Below are positions 23,000-36,131 of a stretch of 64,000 nucleotides of DNA, in pieces. How positions within the stretch are numbered: position 1 is the first letter of the stretch; each line of letters starts with the position of its first letter. The notes under the pieces are model-generated. The model had not been told where the DNA came from, did not search any database, and saw only the letters and a list, made by a program, of their open reading frames with translations. This DNA is from Blastomyces gilchristii SLH14081 (lineage: Eukaryota; Ascomycota; Eurotiomycetes; Onygenales; Ajellomycetaceae). The stretch is taken from NCBI RefSeq assembly GCF_000003855.2, contig NW_003101680.1, positions 4,805,063 to 4,869,062 on the forward strand, written 5' to 3'. Both the position numbers and the translations under genes were made by a program.

Positions 23000-25900
23000 A
23001 TGTCGTCGTCTCAGACTCTGACGACGTCGCTGATGGGGCACACGCCTCATGAGCCGGCGCCAGATAGGTCTGCGTACGATCTCGGCGATCCCTCGCGGGA
23101 TATCCCAAATGACATCGACATCCCCTCAAAGCTCGATGTACCGAACAAAGCCACCCTCGACCACATCCAGACCGTGCAAAACACCTTCTCCGCTCTGTCA
23201 GGTATGGCATTTCCTTGAATTTCTATGATGGTCGTCATATTGCTGACTCGACATGTGTAGATGACTACAAAAAACAAACTGATCGGGAAAAGCAGAGTGC
23301 GGCAAGCGCTCTGCTTGCCCAACTTTTTGCCAATAAGCCGGCCACAAACGAACCACCGCAAGAATCCCCGCAAATCGAACGCGTACCGGAAAGTTCAGTA
23401 ACAGGCAGAGATCTTGCGTCCGAAAATCTGTTTCAGATATCGGAAGCCCACGCGAAGAACAATGTGAACGGTACAGATGGAGTGACTGAACCTGCAATGG
23501 AGGCGGCTTGGGGAATAAACCAGGGAATAAACGAGGGTTCGAAAACGAATAAAGATATGCTTGCGGGCATCTTTCAAAGAACCCAAGATGGAAATATACC
23601 GAAGGATCTGGGCGCCAACTCAGGGACAATACAGAACAGCAATAATAAGGCGGAGGAGGAATTAGAAAGTCTTTGCTCCGGGCTGTTACCTCTTGCTACA
23701 CCTAAAAACGCGAAAGATGCACTGCGACAAAACGAATTACTCACTAATTCTTATTTTAATGCGGACATCAGCTCTGGCCCAACGCCACGGATTGTCAACT
23801 ATCCCGAACCGCCACCGCACGGCGACATGGAAAATTCTCAAGCTGCGCCAGAGTCTATCGCGGGATCTGAACCCCGTATTCAGGCCTTTGCTAAGCTAGA
23901 ATTCGACGATGGCCATTTCTACGTTAATACCTACTCGTTTATTCTAGGCCGTGATGTTCGTGCTGCGCGCGCCGCATTCCAGCGGGAACTCCAAGCCAGA
24001 CAGGCCAGAGGGCAAAGCTCAAGTGGGGGTAATAAATGCTACACTCCAAATAGGGTAAAGCACGAAGGAAGTGCTATAATGGGCAGCGTGGTTAGCGACA
24101 GAGGAGGCATAATGGGCTTTGATCCAGACGTTCCTCAACAATTTCCGCCCCAAGTTAGCTGGAAATCTTCAAATTCATCCCATGGCGATCAGCGACGGCC
24201 CACGCTGCACATGTCCGCTGCAGAGGTACCTCCTACTCCTCTCGAAACTCCAGAAGTGACTAAGGACTACAATGCCCTTGCGATGCAGTCATTACGTTCT
24301 AAGAATGAACCTAAGCCTGTCGATACATTATCTTTATTACCTTCACCCGATGCATGCCCTACGATACCAGTACACCCCCCGGCGCCTGCTAATGGATCTG
24401 TCGCTACCCACCGCGGCATTTCTCGAAAACATGTCAAAATAGCCTACAACTTCGATCGGAATCTGTTTGAGATGGAGGTCATCGGGAGGAACGGGGCATT
24501 CATGGGTGCAGATTGGCTAGCACCAGGCCAAGTTAGGCCGCTCCATAGTGGTGACTTCATTCAAATCGGTGGAGTACGAGTGAAGTTTGTCCTCCCTGAC
24601 GTTCCCGTTGGTGAAACTGGGGCAGAGCAGGATGAACCCATAATGGCCGATGAAGAAGAGGTAGTTGATCTCAAACGGGTAGAAAAAGATGCTATAGCTA
24701 GTAGTGATGCAGTCGCCGGTATTATGGAGACAGATGGTTCAGAGCTAAGTGGGGCGGACAATCGATCGCGACCAAAGAAATCTGGTAATGAATCTAGGTC
24801 CAAGTCAAAACCTTCACTGGAAGTCAGCCCGGAAGCCTCCTCGCAACCCGCTCGCCGTCGCGGCCCTGGTCGCCCACCCAAAGATGGAATCATGTCCAAA
24901 CGAGAACGTGCTGAAATAGCCCGTGAGCAGAAATTGGCTGCTAAGCGTGAAGCGAACGGCGGAGTAACGCCACCTCCTTCATCAGCCCGTGGGAAGACCG
25001 GTAAAACTGGGAAGGATTCTGGGCAGGAAGATCCTTCAAATGCAAAGGCGGAGAAACGAAAATACACGAAACGCAAGAAGCCCGATTCAACTACTGATAC
25101 TGTTATGCCGTCAATTGAAGGCGGTGATGTAAATGCTATCATAGGGGTTGAGGATCTCCCCAAGCCGGCACCCCTGAAAAAGCGAAAACCATCAAGATCT
25201 CCGTCCCCTGATTATCCCCCAGAGAGCTTCTACACAAGCGAGGACCTCGCGAAGCCTCCATATAACTATGCGGTTCTGATTTTCGATGCACTTACCGAAT
25301 CTAAAACCCCAATGACTTTGAAGCAAATATACCGCGCCCTGAAGCTGAAGTATCCGTACTTCCGATTTAGATGTGAAACTGAGGGTTGGACGTCTAGTGT
25401 TCGTCACAATCTTAATGGCAATGCGCATTTGTTTGAGCATGCAGAAAGGGATGGAAAGGGGTGGTCGTGGAGACTCGCGCCAGGAGCATCTGTTGATAAG
25501 GAAAAGAAGCGGAGACCATCACCCCCTCCTCCCTCACAGAGTGCCACACAAAACCTTGGGAACAATCAAACCTACCTGGCGCCAACCCGAGGTACTCAGT
25601 TCAATGCCTCCCGCCCAAGCATGCCCGAGCGCCATAACTCTCTTCCGTTCCCATACCCTCCCGTAGGGAACAATCAATCCTCCCTGGGAGGAGGTGCTCC
25701 ACCGTCACATAATAGTCCCTACGCCGTGCCAAATCCTGCTGCTCAATTTTCGCTTCCCAATGTATTGCGTAATAATCTCCCACCATCGTTTGCAGCTCCT
25801 ACTACCTCGACCTACCGATCACCGTACGCCTCAGCACCACCACCGGAAATATTACAAGCGCAACTGCAGCAACAACAGCAACAACGCCCCCCTCCGCCTC

Positions 25901-26655
25901 CGCTACCACTACCGCAAACACAGCAGCAACAACAGCAGCAGCATCGACCGCCTCCCCCTCCTTCGTCTCAGCCGCAGCAGCTACAGCAACCACCTCAACA
26001 GTCCCATCATCCCCAACAACCGCCACATCAAAACCAACAGCAACATCAACCCCACCCTCAACCCAACCCTCAAACTAACCCTCAACCTCCTCAACCTCAA
26101 CATCAGCCTCAACATCAACCACCACCGCCGCCGCCGCCACCACAGCAGCAGCAGCATCGACCCCCTCCCCCCGAACAATACAAATTCCTCAATCACACCC
26201 TCCTCCCCCCCCAAAATACCCTACCTCCTCCCACTAATAACTCTGCTCCCAAATCCCCTTCACTTCCTAATGCGAATCCCCCTCAACCGCAATACCACCC
26301 TCAGGCCCAACCTTCCCCTTCAACCCAACATCCTCCCCATATCCACAGTCAACAACACCAGCATCAACCGTCACCAGCACCACCAGCATCAAATCAAACA
26401 CCCCAGCCTCCTCCATCGCCTCCAGAGCCTGAACCGTCATTCCTCGACCGAGCAAACCAAGCCATCGATAACTTCGAAGCAGTACTGATGGAAGACTACG
26501 AAGATAAAGAATACATCTCTAAAGTCTTACGAAGTGCTCGCGACCGCGTGCTCAATGGTGCGACGGAAAGCTCGTTCCCCGGTGGAGAGCCAAAGGATGA
26601 ATCCGTCATCATTGATGCTTTGAAGGGAATAATCGCAGGCTTGAATGAGGAATGA
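23000..26655 (+). CDS. fhl1: FHA-forkhead transcription factor, Fhl1-like
   Basis: Exons are 23000-23201 and 23261-26655. The 59-bp intron has donor GTATGG, branch-like CTGAC and acceptor TAG, and joins in frame to give about 1198 aa. An upstream in-frame ATG at 22868 exists, but 23000 has the better context. An FHA domain spans about residues 274-514, split by an insert of roughly 140 residues. An AT-hook (RRGPGRPPKDG) is near 600. The forkhead domain is at about 732-810, with KPPYNYAV at its start and SVRHNLNGN in the recognition-helix region. A Pro/Gln-rich tail covers about 820-1130. FHA plus forkhead is the layout of yeast Fhl1 (ribosomal-protein gene control) and Fkh1/2. The symbol is an inference from overall form. 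Confidence 0.82.
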
Positions 26656-28162
26656 TTTTTTTATTTCCCTTTTTTCTTCCTTTTGGTATTGGTGGATCCA
26701 CGCGCTTGCGGTGACTCTTTCCCCCTCCCCAATCCGTACTTTTTTGCCCTTTTTTTTATTTTTTTTTATTTTTTTTATCAAGGGATTTTTGGAAACGGCC
26801 TGTACATAACTAATGATCTGTTACGTTTCGTTCTCCTTCTCCTATTTCCCTTCTTCTCCCTTCTATCTATCTACCATCGCCTTGACGCACTTTGCTCCGG
26901 CCCTTTTGCTGGTTTTTCATCCGCCTCTGTCTCAATCTTCATTAACCCCCATTATATCTTTCTACTGTTTCATCTTTCATGTTTCCTCTCTTTTTCCTTC
27001 TTATGAACGAATGAGAAACGAAGGGAATGAATCTCATATATCGTTGGCTTTTGTCTTTTTTCTCTTTTTCTATTATTCTCTTTTCTTTTATCTTTTTGGG
27101 TTAAGGTAATTTTTAACGCTAGGGCAAAGGCTGGCTGGGTTGGGAAGCGGAGCACATTGCAACGGAGAAAGAAGCGCTGGTTTGGTTTTGGATTGGTATT
27201 TTTTTTTTCTTTTTCCACATGCATTAGACGGACTAAGACAACCTGAAGCATGATTAATTTATTTTCGTTCATGCCTCTTCTTCCGTCTTGGTTTCGTTTA
27301 CTCTTTTTCTTTTTTTCTTTTTATCTTTTTTGCTATCATGTCTCGCCTGTTATTTATTTTGAACTTCAAAACGCATGGCCCGTTTGCTACCACAATACAG
27401 CGCCTTTTTATTTAATTCTTTTTTACATTTTTTTAAGACGTAGTTACGTTGTGTAGCTAGATGAGATCTAGGCTATTAGATTGGAGAGAAAGGAGGAAAA
27501 TATAACAAGAAAAGAAAAGGGCGCCGGGAGAATAATGGTTAACCATCCATCTCGTCATTATATCCATGATTTGAGCAATAAAAAGAGGAAAGAAAGGAAA
27601 AAAAGGAAAAATGACATGTAAAGTAAGGCTAGAAACAGGAAAACCGCAAAATCGGCAGCAATACAAGGGCGGGAGAGGTAGCACAAAAGCAGGGAAAAAA
27701 AAAAAAAGAAAAAAAGAAAAAAAAAAAAAAAAGAAAAAAAAAAAGAAAAAAGAAAAGAAAAGAAAAGACCCCATACCATACATAGTATGGGTTCGACCAT
27801 GATAGATGTATGTAAATTGGAGAAAAGGGGGGTGTGGATATAGATAGAATTTGTGTCGCTGATTGATGGATGATGAGGATGATGGCACGAGTTACAAAAA
27901 GTAAGTGCATTATACCAAACATCGAGGCAAGTGGGTAAATTCGGCAAGAGGGTTCAAAAGCGGGAAAAAGACAGACAGACTGACTTACAATAGGATGTGA
28001 GATTCTGGACGAAGTGTAATGGTCTTGTTCCACCCACCCCCTGCCCCCGAATGCGCCCGTTGAATAACAAGAGGCAAATAGTTTATTTATCTTTTACTCC
28101 CATTCCCATTTCTCATGATAGCACAATTAAAAATAAAAAAAACGGAGCGTTTCTGTTGCACG
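26656..28162. other. Intergenic between convergent genes
   Basis: It contains the 3' regions of the forkhead gene and snf7. T-rich tracts lie at 26660-26780 and a 60-base A/AG tract at 27693-27770. The polyPhe and polyLys frames there are artefacts. No other feature was recognised. Confidence 0.6.
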
Positions 28163-29188
28163 TTACATCGCCATCTCCGCTCGCAGTTTCTCCAGCTCCG
28201 CTTCCTCGTCGTCCTCTTCTGGGGTGGCTTTTTCTTTGCCCTTGACTATAAGCGCAACGACATGTTAGTCCTCGGGTGTTTTTTAATAAATAGATTTTAT
28301 CAGGGGCATAAGACGCCCATGATTTGAAACGGTTAAATGGTGACTCACGTGGTCCATTTGCGGCTGCAGGTAAGGTACCCAGTTGATCTGCGACTGGCAC
28401 AGTCCCACCCTTGAGCATTTGTTCGTCTATTTGTTGTTGTTGCATCCCCTCGAGTTCTGCCTCCAGCTCGGATTCGTCTAGTGGATCGCCTAAAGGGGTA
28501 CTTGTTATAGCGGTTACGATCTCTTCGCTGAGTGCGTGTTGTTCTCGTAGTTCCTCCCTATTGGTCCCAACTATATTAGCACCGCTGCTACTCTTTATAG
28601 ACAACTAGGTTTCCCGTGTGCAAGCAGCCTGCAAGAAAATATGAATAAATGATCAAGGTAACGTACATGGTCTCATCTACTTTCTCGATCGTAAGCCCGC
28701 TGTGGATCTGTTTCATGGCCTTTCCAGCATTCTTCATTGCGAGGAGGGTTTCTTGGTTAATATTCGCCGCCTCGATAGAGGATATTTGTTGTTCAATCTG
28801 AATTATCTGCGCGTTTGTCTGTTCGAGGGATTTCTCATGGACTTTCTTCCGTCTTAGGGCAGCCTTTGCAGCTATATTCGTAAAAAGAATAAGTATTAGT
28901 GAGAAGGGCTATTCTAGTTAATTATTCGTACCAAGCTCCGCAGTTGAGAAACAGGCTCCCTCTGTCGAAGCGGGGTAGGGATTTGACCCTCCCCATCTGA
29001 TTGGATAACATACCATTTTTATTTGTAGCAACATGCTTCCGGGCTAGAGCATCTTGTTCTGCCATTTGGTTCTCCAAAAATGACTCTCTTTTCTGAAGCA
29101 TATCGAGTTGTTGGCGCAGGGAAAGGATGGCATTTTTAGGCGCATCCTTCCGCTGCTGGGCAGATCCGCCGCCAAACCACGACCACAT
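28163..29188 (-). CDS. snf7: ESCRT-III subunit Snf7/Vps32 (CHMP4)
   Basis: Four exons (29188-29014, 28871-28667, 28557-28349, 28245-28163) with GT-AG introns give 223 aa, the usual length. The N-terminus MWSWFGGG and the basic, coiled-coil first half are diagnostic of Snf7. The acidic C-terminal half ends EKLRAEMAM, the MIM1-type motif region bound by Vps4. The protein polymerises on endosomal membranes to sort cargo into multivesicular bodies. In ascomycetes it also serves the pH-signalling (Rim/Pal) pathway through ESCRT. It is transcribed away from ten1 across a 628-bp shared upstream region. Confidence 0.93.
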
Positions 29189-29816
29189 GGTGACGGTCAA
29201 AAAAGCAGCTGGCTAGGAAAGCTCTGAAAAAAGTGGCTCACAAGAGGTTGTAGGACAGGGGGGCTGTGGAATAGTGGTTATAGATATGGGCGTGGAACCT
29301 TGGCTTTCGGATGCAGGCGCTGCGATAGGTATCAAAGTTGGTAAATGCGGGATGGTAGAGTGGTTAGGCGGCAGAATGAGAGTAGGAGGCGGGATGATAA
29401 CGGGAAGGGCTAGGAAACCATATAGAGTGGAGACTTGAGTAGGATAAACGACGGCAACAGTTTCTAGGGAGAGATACGCAGAGGTATGGCTGTGCTGGTC
29501 GGCCTGTTGGTTGCGGTGAGTCGGCTAGCGAGGTTTCGGGATGCGGGCGGTGGTCGTGATCGTCTTCGTCTGGTGTGGTGAGGCTCTAAGCTATCCATGA
29601 CATGCGTAGTAACATCACGTGCACAACTCTATTTGAACGCCCGCCCTTGCTTATGTCAGCTCCTTATCAGCTCTTCCATCTAAGATAGTTGCAAGATGAT
29701 AGAATGATAGAATGTTTACAAAGTGGAACACAGGCTTATAAATATATCTCCCTGCTTCACGGAAGTACCAGTATGGAATTGGACAGAATGGATTTTCCTC
29801 TATTTGCCCTGCTACC
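29189..29816. promoter_or_regulatory. Divergent promoter region snf7 / ten1
   Basis: 628 bp separate the two start codons, which are transcribed outward. Base composition is normal. No specific binding site is claimed. Confidence 0.5.
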
Positions 29817-30364
29817 ATGAGCCAAGGCCCCGCCGGCCCGCTCCCTACAACACGGGCCTTTCTCTCAGAAATCCCCAGCCTGCCGCCTGGAGCAAAGATA
29901 CGCTTTCTCGGATGGTGAGTTTATTTTTTTTATTTTTTATTATTTTATACTGGAAAGATATCATGATGGAATTGAAATAAACACCGCAATTTTCTCTCTA
30001 TGCTATAACAAACAATCGAAATACCCCTTATTCAAAAGCTTCCAGAAAACCTCCCATCTCTCTCTCTCTCTATATATATATCTATATATCTACACCCTTA
30101 CTCCGTACGTAGTATACAAAAACTAACAACCACCCCTCTTTTCTCCCTACCAGCGTCTCCTCCTACAACCCCTCAACCGGCCATCTCACCCTAGAACATA
30201 ACTACCCTCTCACATCCGGGCCGACCCCCGCCCCCTCCTCCATCGCAGTAGACGTAACTCTCCTCCTAGAATCTCTCACAGCAACCGATCTACAAGTCGG
30301 CGCCTGGCTGAATGTGCTAGGCTACATACGAGAGCGCCACCGGCCCTCACCTACCACCACCACC

Positions 30365-30435
<71 letters not shown>

Positions 30436-30667
30436 GGTGCTTCCGTCCGCCGCGGACCGCAAATGGTCGACAGCGGTAGCAGCTAGATCAATTTACGTGG
30501 AAGCCGTGATGATCTTTTCGGCCGACGCTGTGCAGCTCGGCGAGTACGAGCGCGTGCTGCAGGAGTGGGAGGAGGCGGATAGGAGGGTGGAGCGGCCTGG
30601 GTTAAACTGGCGGAAAGCGACGGGGACGGGACGGGATGGGGAGGGTGCGAGGAGGGTTTTCTTATAG
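29817..30667 (+). CDS. ten1: Telomere-capping CST complex subunit Ten1
   Basis: Exon 1 is 29817-29914 and exon 2 is 30154-30667, separated by a 239-bp intron (GTGAGT...CAG), giving 203 aa. The start (MSQGPAGPLPTTRAFLSEIPSLPPG), KIRFLG and the later GHLTLEHNY and VGAWLNVLGYI blocks fit the single OB-fold of fungal Ten1, which works with Stn1 at telomere ends. The coding region contains a compound triplet repeat (30346-30434) encoding about 16 Thr and then 11 Asn, placed between OB strands, so the protein is longer than typical. The last 30 residues are charged and low in similarity to anything known to me. Confidence 0.8.
30346..30434 (+). repeat. Coding (ACC)n(ACT)n(AAT)n triplet repeat in ten1
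   Basis: Perfect ACC, ACT and AAT blocks follow each other in frame, giving a Thr tract and then an Asn tract. Confidence 0.95.
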
Positions 30668-31252
30668 TATTTTGCGTCGGGTGTTTTTTTCTTTATGGGA
30701 ATGTATTTTCTTTTCCCGGGGGGGAAGGGGGGCGGAGGGAAGACGTATATTCCCATTTCCCCACCGCCTGACAACAAGAAACGAGCGAGCACTTTCCTTT
30801 TCTCCCTTCTCCCTTCTCCTTGAGGGGTCCGCTGCCCGGCCCTTAATCCGAGCTGAATTTTTCCCTCCTTCGCTCCTCTCAGATTGACGACGACGAAACG
30901 GTGCATGAAGATATGAAGATGCGTCTTCATCGATCCCGATCTCCTATCGCAAAACACACGCTGGCACGCATCCCCGCTACAATCTTGCTCCAGGAAGATA
31001 GAAAAGGGAATATTAATAATAAAATTATAAAATCTATGTTGTATTTAGTGATATTCCTTTCTCTCTCCTCCCTCCAACCCCCCCTATATACTCCTAAACT
31101 AATTTGTCCAGAAGATTTGAAATCCAAAACGCGCATCGATGCAATATGTATATATGCAAATAGAGTATAGCCAGAAAATATACCCAAAAATGAGAAAGAA
31201 CGCCATGTCTGATGCAAAAACTAAAAGAAAAGGATAAGATGGGGTTCCACTT
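30668..31252. other. Intergenic, convergent 3' ends of ten1 and MFS gene
   Basis: 585 bp with a G-rich patch (30717-30742) and AT-rich 3' sequence. No gene is visible. Confidence 0.6.
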
Positions 31253-33269
31253 TCAAACCACTTCCTTCTCCACCACCCCGCCACCTTCTTCCTTACCGTC
31301 CTTCTCTTTACTCCCACCGTTCACAATCCTCTTCCGCCTCTTCCCATCCAATTTCGCCTTATCCGCCTGCATAGTCTTAATAAGCACGCTCTTCATCCGA
31401 ATCCTGTGTCCGTACTTATAAAACACAAACGGAATCGGAATAATCATAATTTCCAACAGGCCCAGGAGTGTGCTCGCCCAATTGGGACCTAGCTTCGCAT
31501 ACATCGCCGGCCCAGCAAGCGGAAGTACACCGCCAAGCACACTTCTCATCACCGAATTCCCAGCCATCGCTGACGCGGCGTACACCCCGTAGCTGTGCGT
31601 TAGGTAGTTGGATGCGTAGATGAACACGGCAGTGTTGCCCGCGCCGAACGGGATGCCAGCGAGGATTGGTGCGATCCAGTGAATTGTTGCGGGTGCGCAG
31701 GTCCATGCGAACCAGAGCTCGCCGGCGGGGATTAGGATTGCGGCAATGCAAACGACGGAGACCATGGATTCTGGAGGCACTTTGCCCGTCTCTGGGTCGA
31801 GTTTGTGGCTGTTTATCATGCGGCGGAGGAGTGGCTCGACAGCCACGGTTGTAAGGGAACCCACGCCGATGCCGAGGAAGGCGAGGCCCGATTCGCCGAC
31901 GGACCATCCGCGGATTTGACGAAAGACGATTGGGTACGCGACGAAGCAGAGGTAGAGGATTGCATAAACGACGGCGATGTAGAAATTCCAGAATATGCTA
32001 TGGGGGGGGTGGCTTGTTAGTGATGGGGCCCGGTTCCCATGGTGTTTGGGGGTTTATAGAAGGGGAGTATCATACCAGATAGGCTCAAGGACGGCCATGA
32101 CGAATGGTCTGCTGAGGTTGACTTTAAGAACGGCGGTTATGGACGCTTTTTGATCGTATCGGCTCCACCAGCGGGGATCATCATCCTCCTTTCGAAGGCG
32201 GGCGGCCTTCCTTTGGAGAAGCACTGGAGTGTATGTTTCCTTCATGATGCACATGAAAATCAATGCTACCCCGGCAAAAATCATCGTCAGCCAATTCGTC
32301 CATCTCCAGCCTAGGTATTGCGTTACGTATCCGCCAATGATGGGACCAAACACTGCATTTCTCTATGTTAGCAGGAATAATGTTTTGAAAAATGAATCTC
32401 AGGATAGATATTAACTCGAGTTAAAACTTACCAGGTCCATTCAGGGGCCCAATACTCCAAATGGAGAACGCCAACGCGCGGTGTTCATCATCCACCATAT
32501 CAGCTATTGAACCGGGGGCACTGGAAACCATAGCACTTCCGGCCACAGCCCCAAGGAACCTCAGAACAATCAGTTGAACAACAGAGGTGCAAAGTCCGCA
32601 TGGTATGATCAGCACGGTGAACAGAAACATGCTCCCGACCGAAACAGGCTTTCTGCCGTACATCTCACTCAGCGGGGCGAGGATAACGGATCCAATGGCG
32701 AGCCCAATGAGGTAGAAAGTCAGGCCAAGCGTCACTATGGTCTCTGAGACATCGAATTCCCTGGCTATGTCTGCCAGCCCTGCAGTGTATCCGGTCGAAT
32801 ATAGGACTCTATATCAATTGCAACAAATAATTAGATATGGGAGCTCTAAACCTAGCAAAAATAGAGAGGGGGGGGGGCGTGGGGGGAGGGACAAAAGAAT
32901 AGGAAAACCCTCGACATCCACCACTTACACCGTGAATGTACTCCACGAAAGGAACGCCGTTGACATTCCTTTAACCCTCAAGGGCCAATTTCTGGGATTT
33001 GTAGGGTCATTCTCTTCCATGTCGACTTCAAAATTGGGATCTGTGGTACCAGTCGTGCCGACTGAGGTGATCTTTCTCGACAGCGGCGGCATCGAATGCC
33101 TTGTAATCTGAGGAGTGATAATATCATCGTGATCCTCCGCTATAATCTCTATGCTTTTATCCGAAGCCGATTCGGCACTAGAAGCGGCCGAGTCAATGCC
33201 ATCGTGCTGCTGAGATTCTCCAACAAAGCTTTCTGCAGGGGTCGAGCTCGACTTCTCGGAGTCGGACAT
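31253..33269 (-). CDS. MFS transporter, DHA1-type (drug/polyamine H+ antiporter)
   Basis: Four exons (33269-32929, 32808-32432, 32352-32076, 31997-31253) join in frame to 579 aa. About 110 N-terminal cytoplasmic residues are Ser/Asp/Glu-rich and end in the DPTNPRNWP motif typical of fungal DHA1 carriers. Twelve membrane segments are expected. MFS signatures visible are SEMYGRKP (motif A) after TM2, LRFLGAVAGSA in TM4 and the GPxxGP-like GPLNGPVFGP (motif C) in TM5. The C-terminus is basic. Substrate cannot be told from sequence; relatives export azoles, mycotoxins or polyamines. Two introns carry long C-runs on the sense strand. Confidence 0.88.
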
Positions 33270-36083
33270 GGGTTAGATATATAATAATGAAGCTGGCAGC
33301 GGAGGGGTTTTCCTGTAGAGGAGAAACTGAGAGCGAGCAGGCGTTTATATCGCAATGGGTCTAGGGTAGTGTAGTATGGTCCCAACGACGGAAGCGGCGA
33401 GCGGAACAGGTCACTGATCAAGCAGGAAAGCTCCGAATGGGATTGCGCTCAACCGATGCATCAGTCGGGGGGATATTGTAATAAATTATAATCGCTATGT
33501 AGTATAGCTAGTAATAAAATGGGGGGCGGAAAGGATGAGCAGCTCAGATTGGTGGAGTATACGTAGTATATCAACATATAAAAAATAACGTTCAGCAGCT
33601 TATCCCAACCACAAGAAATGAAAACAAAATAGGTAAAATAAAGAGTAAAATTAAGAAACGAACGGCAGTCGCGAAAGGGTTTATAACCATTTCCCACGAT
33701 TTCAGACGCTTACTAAATAAAAGACCTCTCCTCAAAACCGATTATTCGCAATATTTTTTTTAATTTCGATTCTCCTCCTTCACTGTTCCCCCAAAATATT
33801 CCCAGGGCCGCTGTTTAGCCTAGGCTTCTTTGCAGTTCCCACTCCTCGAGGATTAGCCGAACAGTCTAAAAAAAAAAAAAAAAAAAATAGCAGACAGCAC
33901 CATCCCCACCCAGCGAGAGGGGTTCGCTCATGGATTCATGGGGCTTAGCCCGCGCGCGCAGCCAGTAAGAACGACCGCATCGCCGGGAAAGGCGAATTCC
34001 AAGCGTGTCCGGCGCCGGTCCAGTGTCTGGCGCACCTTTTAGCCTGGAGCTAGAACCTAGGAATGAGATCTCGGCAGCAGTGGTGGCCGAAAAGAAGGAT
34101 CAAATGTATGGAAGTTTCACGGTAGAGTGAGTGAGTGTTTCTATTCACGTCTTTCTCGACTGCTTTGTCCCTCAAGACTGACGTTCTGTGATAGTTATTT
34201 TACCTCAGATACCCTGAGCGGAGGCGGGGGAGATTGAGGGAAAACATGAATCATGATGGCCATCCCGAGTCTCTATTCCGAAGATATCGAAGTAAAGGAA
34301 TTTAATATGGAACCATGGGACCGACCACAGGGGCATCGGCACAGCGAAAGGGTGAAGGGGGTGAGCCAACCAACGTTGTTGCATCCATGTGTCCGTGTTG
34401 TTGATTTGTATCAGGCTTCTTCTTTTTGGCCATGGCATGGCGGGATGGTGAGAAACAAGCCACGGAGATTATTTAATATTACTAATGATAGTTAAGGCGT
34501 GATGGAAATATTTCCGCCGCCAAGCAAGCAGCATATAACTTAAACATAGCGGAGGATAAAACCCAAGGCGCGGGGTGCATAACCAACATAACCAAACATA
34601 ACTATAAGAATAATAAATGGTAACTCTACGGGGTACCTGGATTGGTTCAGCGGATAACTCTATTATATTATTACGAGAACATTGCCTCCGCGTACGGAGT
34701 TAACTTCTACTAGTAGTAACCACGCAGTCAGTCGGTAGTAGTTAGATAGCAGTAGAGTAGTAGTAGTAGTAGTAGTTAGTAGTTATTAACTTACTCAGCT
34801 CAAACGATTGTGCTGGATTGCCGGCGGGCTTGTCTTCCGCTTTGGGCATAGCTAGCCCTAATTCATTTTTATATCCTTAACAAACTACGTAGTACATGTG
34901 AAGAATCTAAGTATCTTTCGTATATGTTGTTAGGTCGCTACAAGCTCTAAACTCCGCCGCTAGATATGACGACGATACTAACTTATTATAAAGATTAATT
35001 CTCCGAAATATAAACCTTTCCTCCTCGCCATTATTAATAATTGCTTACTTTTTTTTCACATCACCCAACTCTTTTGTTTTGTTTTGTTTTGCCACAGGAA
35101 GCTCAAACGGGAGAAAACGTCAGTTCGCACTCCAAACATTTATTTATTCACAAAAGAAAACACATAGTTATAGAAATACAAATTCTTACGGCCGAATTTA
35201 AGTGGTCTTAGCAACACGTTTCTCTTAACACCATGCATCGTAAATGCCTCGGTGTGGCGCTCGCTGGTCCTTCATTTGCTCCTTACGCACGGGAGAACCT
35301 CGTGACGTATGGGGAGGACGTAGCCTTTGATTGACGACGCTTGGCTTACAAATGAATCTTCAAAATCGAAGCGGATGGGGTTGGTCTTTTTTTCTTTTTT
35401 TTTTCTTCTTTTTCAATAATAGCTACGGAGGGAGCTTTCGTGTTATAACCCGTGCAGCTTCCCCCCCCTTTTGATTAGGGCGGGAGAGAGGAGGAAAAAG
35501 GGGGATAGGGGGAGGGGAAGTGGTAGTATGAGTAAGTAAGCGGTCCCGAAGAAGGGCAAAGGTGCAGGTTGTAGGAGGGAATGTAAAATTAAGTACCAAC
35601 TGTAACTATTATTATATTGATTATCGTCTTTCATCATCCTTGCAGACAGCAAGAGCAAGGTAGATAGATAGATACAAGAAAAGAGAAAAAAAAAATAGAA
35701 AAAAGAGAAATTCAACTATCGATGAAATAAAGAGAGGAATCCGCATGACGACACAAGATCGGGGTATTATTAACTGTACGATGAAACGACAGGTCAAAAA
35801 AAGGGGAACTTTTTACATGCATGTTTGAAAACACGTGTGAAGTAAAAAAAGACGAGCAAGTGGGAAAGAAGAAGAACGAGAAAATTAGCCATAGCACAGA
35901 GAGAAATGGAAAACATGCAAAACGGCATCATGATACGGAAAACAAAAATCATTATGACGCAAAGGATAAAAAAGAATAAACCGACCAACGCCCGCATGCA
36001 TGCAAAAAAAGAAACATAGCACAAATACAAAACCATGCACACAATAGATATACCATATTAGCTATGACCGCATATTAAAAGAG

Positions 36084-36118
<35 letters not shown>

Positions 36119-36131
36119 GGGGAAAAGAAGT
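33270..36131. other. Long intergenic region
   Basis: 2.9 kb with no convincing gene. It contains an A18 run (33869-33886), an AGT-repeat (34735-34780), a T-rich tract (35387-35417) and an A33 run near 36085-36117. Short frames (for example 34253-34495) are unsupported. It should hold the MFS promoter and the 3' end of the kelch gene. A non-coding transcript cannot be excluded. Confidence 0.55.

Noticed and set aside
24561..26455. Long antisense and shifted frames over the forkhead gene
   Set aside because: They are shadows created by the biased Pro/Gln codon runs of the real gene.
27457..28033. Phe-rich and Lys-rich frames between the forkhead gene and snf7
   Set aside because: They come from a long A/AG homopurine tract.
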